DNA of 64,000 bases, taken from contig NZ_CP097127.1 of assembly GCF_023330665.1 (NCBI RefSeq), positions 248,001 to 312,000 of the forward strand. Reading direction: 5' to 3'. The DNA comes from Conexibacter sp. S30A1 (lineage in GTDB: Bacteria; Actinomycetota; Thermoleophilia; Solirubrobacterales; Solirubrobacteraceae). Below the pieces are notes generated by a model, which saw only the letters and a list, made by a program, of their open reading frames with translations, made no database searches and had not been told where the DNA came from. This document shows, in pieces, positions 62,850 through 64,000 of the stretch. A program made the position numbers and the translations under genes. Each line of letters starts with the position of its first letter. Within the stretch, counting starts at the first letter, position 1.

Positions 62850-62985
62850 GGTACCGTTGGCGCCTGCAAACGGGCGCGTGCCCGGGCGCAGACTCTGTAA
62901 ACCGAATCAGGAGGTGGTGAGCCACCGTCCTACCCGTAGCCGGCCGGAGTATCGGCTGGCAGTCGAAGTCACGTAGACGCCTGTG
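62850..62985 (+). promoter_or_regulatory. Candidate cyclic-dinucleotide riboswitch (c-di-GMP-I/GEMM-like) upstream of the Rpf-like gene
   Basis: The 5' region of the secreted protein gene is highly structured. tgcaaa (62865-62870) is followed by a hairpin cgggc-gcgt-gcccg (62871-62884) and then ggcgcagac (62885-62893). GEMM riboswitches have GGCAAA, a GAAA-capped hairpin and GACGCAAAG in the same order. Further on there is another hairpin, ggtgg-tgag-ccacc (62913-62926), and gtagccgg (62936-62943) with a closing hairpin (agccg/cggct), like the second GEMM helix. The loop is not a GNRA and spacing differs, so this is a candidate only; ydaO (c-di-AMP), known before rpf genes, is the alternative. 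Confidence 0.45.
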
Positions 62986-63007
62986 CGGGCTGGACGCGGT
63001 CAACCCT

Positions 63008-63403
63008 ATGCGGTCCATCAAGTTGCGCGCCGTCGTGTGCGCTCTCACCCTCGTCTGTTGCACGGGGAACATGACCGCGGTTGCCTCCGCGGCCACACGA
63101 CATCATTCACACGGCCACGGTCGTCACGCTCACCGGCATCCAGGGGAACACGCCATGCCCTCGGACTACGGGGCCTGGTCGCAGGTTGCCGAGTGCGAGT
63201 CCGGCGGCTGGCAGGTGCTCGGCTATGCCTATCCCGACAGCCTCGGTATCGACCGTGCCAACTGGCTGGCCTTTGGCGGCAAGCCGATGGGGCCCGGGAT
63301 GGTCGGTCCGGCCGGCCGGGTGGCGGAGATCCGCGTCGCCGACCGTCTGATCGCCCACTACAACGCCGCGATACCCGATCGGTACGGATGCGGGCCGTGG
63401 TGA
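63008..63403 (+). CDS. Secreted Rpf-like / transglycosylase-fold protein
   Basis: A 131-residue protein with a signal peptide (about 1-28), a His-rich linker (RHHSHGHGRHAHRHPGEH), and a domain beginning YGAWSQVAECESGGWQVLGYAYPDSLGIDRANWLAFGG. The E-C-E-S-G-G segment matches the catalytic region of resuscitation-promoting factors, and a terminal CGPW would supply the second disulfide cysteine. It probably cleaves or binds peptidoglycan. The His-rich linker may bind metal. Confidence 0.82.
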   Translation: MRSIKLRAVVCALTLVCCTGNMTAVASAATRHHSHGHGRHAHRHPGEHAMPSDYGAWSQVAECESGGWQVLGYAYPDSLGIDRANWLAFGGKPMGPGMVGPAGRVAEIRVADRLIAHYNAAIPDRYGCGPW

Positions 63404-63424
63404 GCGGGTGTGGTCCGCGCCGGC

Positions 63425-64000
63425 TCAGCTGGGCGCAAGCGAGCCGGCAACGTCCTCAAGCTGCGCTTCCACGGAGCTTTCCGGCTTGACGCCCGCGGCG
63501 GCGCCAACACCCCGGCGCAGCTCGACGTGTGGTATCAGCCACGCGGCCACGAACGCGATCACGCCGATCGGCGCGGCGATGATGAAGACGGTCTGGATCG
63601 ACTGCGAGTACGCGACCGCGATACCGTGATGCACGGCCGGCGGCAGCCTGTCGAGGATGGCGGGCGTGACGCTGGCGCTGCTGAGTCCACCAGGCAGCCT
63701 CGTGTGTCCGAGCTGGCGGGCCAGGTTGCCGACCAGGACGTTGCTGAAGATCGCTCCGAAGATCGCGGTGCCGAACGATCCGCCGATTGACCTGAAGAAC
63801 GTCGCACCCGAGGTGCCCACACCCAGCTCCGAATATGGGACGGCGTTCTGCACGATCAGCACGAGCACCTGCATCACGCAGCCCAGGCCGACCCCGAGCA
63901 CGAACATGTATAGGGCGGATACCAGCAGGCTGGTGGAGATGTCAACCTGTGCCAAAAGCAGTAGCCCGACGGTCAGTAGCGCCGTGCCGACGATCGGGAA
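63425..64000 (-). CDS. MFS transporter, DHA2 (EmrB/QacA) type, 3' part
   Basis: The frame is open to the window edge, so the N-terminal part lies outside. The visible ~191 residues include four or five helices and the typical segment VMQVLVLIVQNAVPYSELGVGTSGATFFRSIGGSFGTAIFGAIFSNVL of 14-helix drug exporters. Its 3' end is 21 bases after the convergent Rpf-like stop. Substrate unknown. Confidence 0.9.
   Translation of the reverse strand, partial: FPIVGTALLTVGLLLLAQVDISTSLLVSALYMFVLGVGLGCVMQVLVLIVQNAVPYSELGVGTSGATFFRSIGGSFGTAIFGAIFSNVLVGNLARQLGHTRLPGGLSSASVTPAILDRLPPAVHHGIAVAYSQSIQTVFIIAAPIGVIAFVAAWLIPHVELRRGVGAAAGVKPESSVEAQLEDVAGSLAPS

Overview
The window is GC-rich (roughly two thirds G+C by eye), densely coding and without visible mobile elements. 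It looks like chromosomal DNA of a high-GC Gram-positive actinobacterium. An actinobacterial type SOS box in front of lexA, a complete coenzyme F420 pathway, a GTP-dependent PEP carboxykinase, PucR and Rpf-like proteins, frequent GTG/TTG starts and 1-4 nt gene overlaps all fit. My best guess, by general resemblance only, is the Thermoleophilia/Solirubrobacterales branch.

Region 1 (1-14017, + strand) is the most striking part. It is one tightly overlapping operon, cut at its 5' end by the window edge, that resembles the sulfur-oxidising heterodisulfide-reductase-like (sHdr) / lipoate-binding-protein (LbpA) system. It encodes an HdrD/HdrB3-like iron-sulfur protein, three GcvH-like LbpA proteins, two lipoate-protein ligases, two radical SAM enzymes of the LipS1/LipS2 kind, EtfB and EtfA, and a membrane HdrD-like EtfAB:quinone oxidoreductase. 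It also holds a small winged-helix protein, a zinc-finger-like protein, a pseudo-receiver/Rieske fusion and a flavoprotein like the FAD subunit of flavocytochrome c sulfide dehydrogenase. The layout matches the EtfAB-containing (type II) sHdr arrangement; shdrC1B1A would be expected just upstream.

Region 2 (14001-38464) is mostly housekeeping and mixed genes: a MOSC protein, a divergent FtsH-like AAA+ protease with a small membrane partner, an amidase-like protein with a changed zinc ligand, a secreted beta-propeller, a ring-cleavage type VOC protein, tRNA-Leu(GAG), lexA with its operator, RNase P RNA, fatty acid activation genes, pckG, moaA, a DivIVA-like protein, an MBL hydrolase, clpS, a PucR-type regulator, ygfZ, an NMT1-type binding protein and fbiC.

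Region 3 (38555-42499) is a fabD-fabG-acpP-fabF-fabI type II fatty acid synthesis operon, followed by a convergent DsbA-like protein.

Region 4 (43413-57029) is a second accessory system. A ten-gene minus-strand operon with 4-nt overlaps encodes a FAH-family hydrolase, a P450 ferredoxin, ferredoxin reductase, class I glutamine amidotransferase, glutamine-synthetase-like ligase, cytochrome P450, extradiol dioxygenase, acetoacetate-decarboxylase-like protein, aldehyde dehydrogenase and an APC permease. A LysR regulator is divergent from it, and a PLP amino-acid decarboxylase and an EamA exporter follow that regulator. The gene set suggests catabolism of an amine, probably aromatic, through a gamma-glutamyl intermediate and meta ring cleavage.

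Region 5 (56986-64000) holds the F420 genes cofE, cofC and cofD, an HMG-CoA lyase / acyl-CoA carboxylase pair, an inositol-phosphatase-like gene, tRNA-Leu(CAA), a candidate cyclic-dinucleotide riboswitch in front of an Rpf-like secreted protein, and the 3' part of a DHA2-type MFS transporter.
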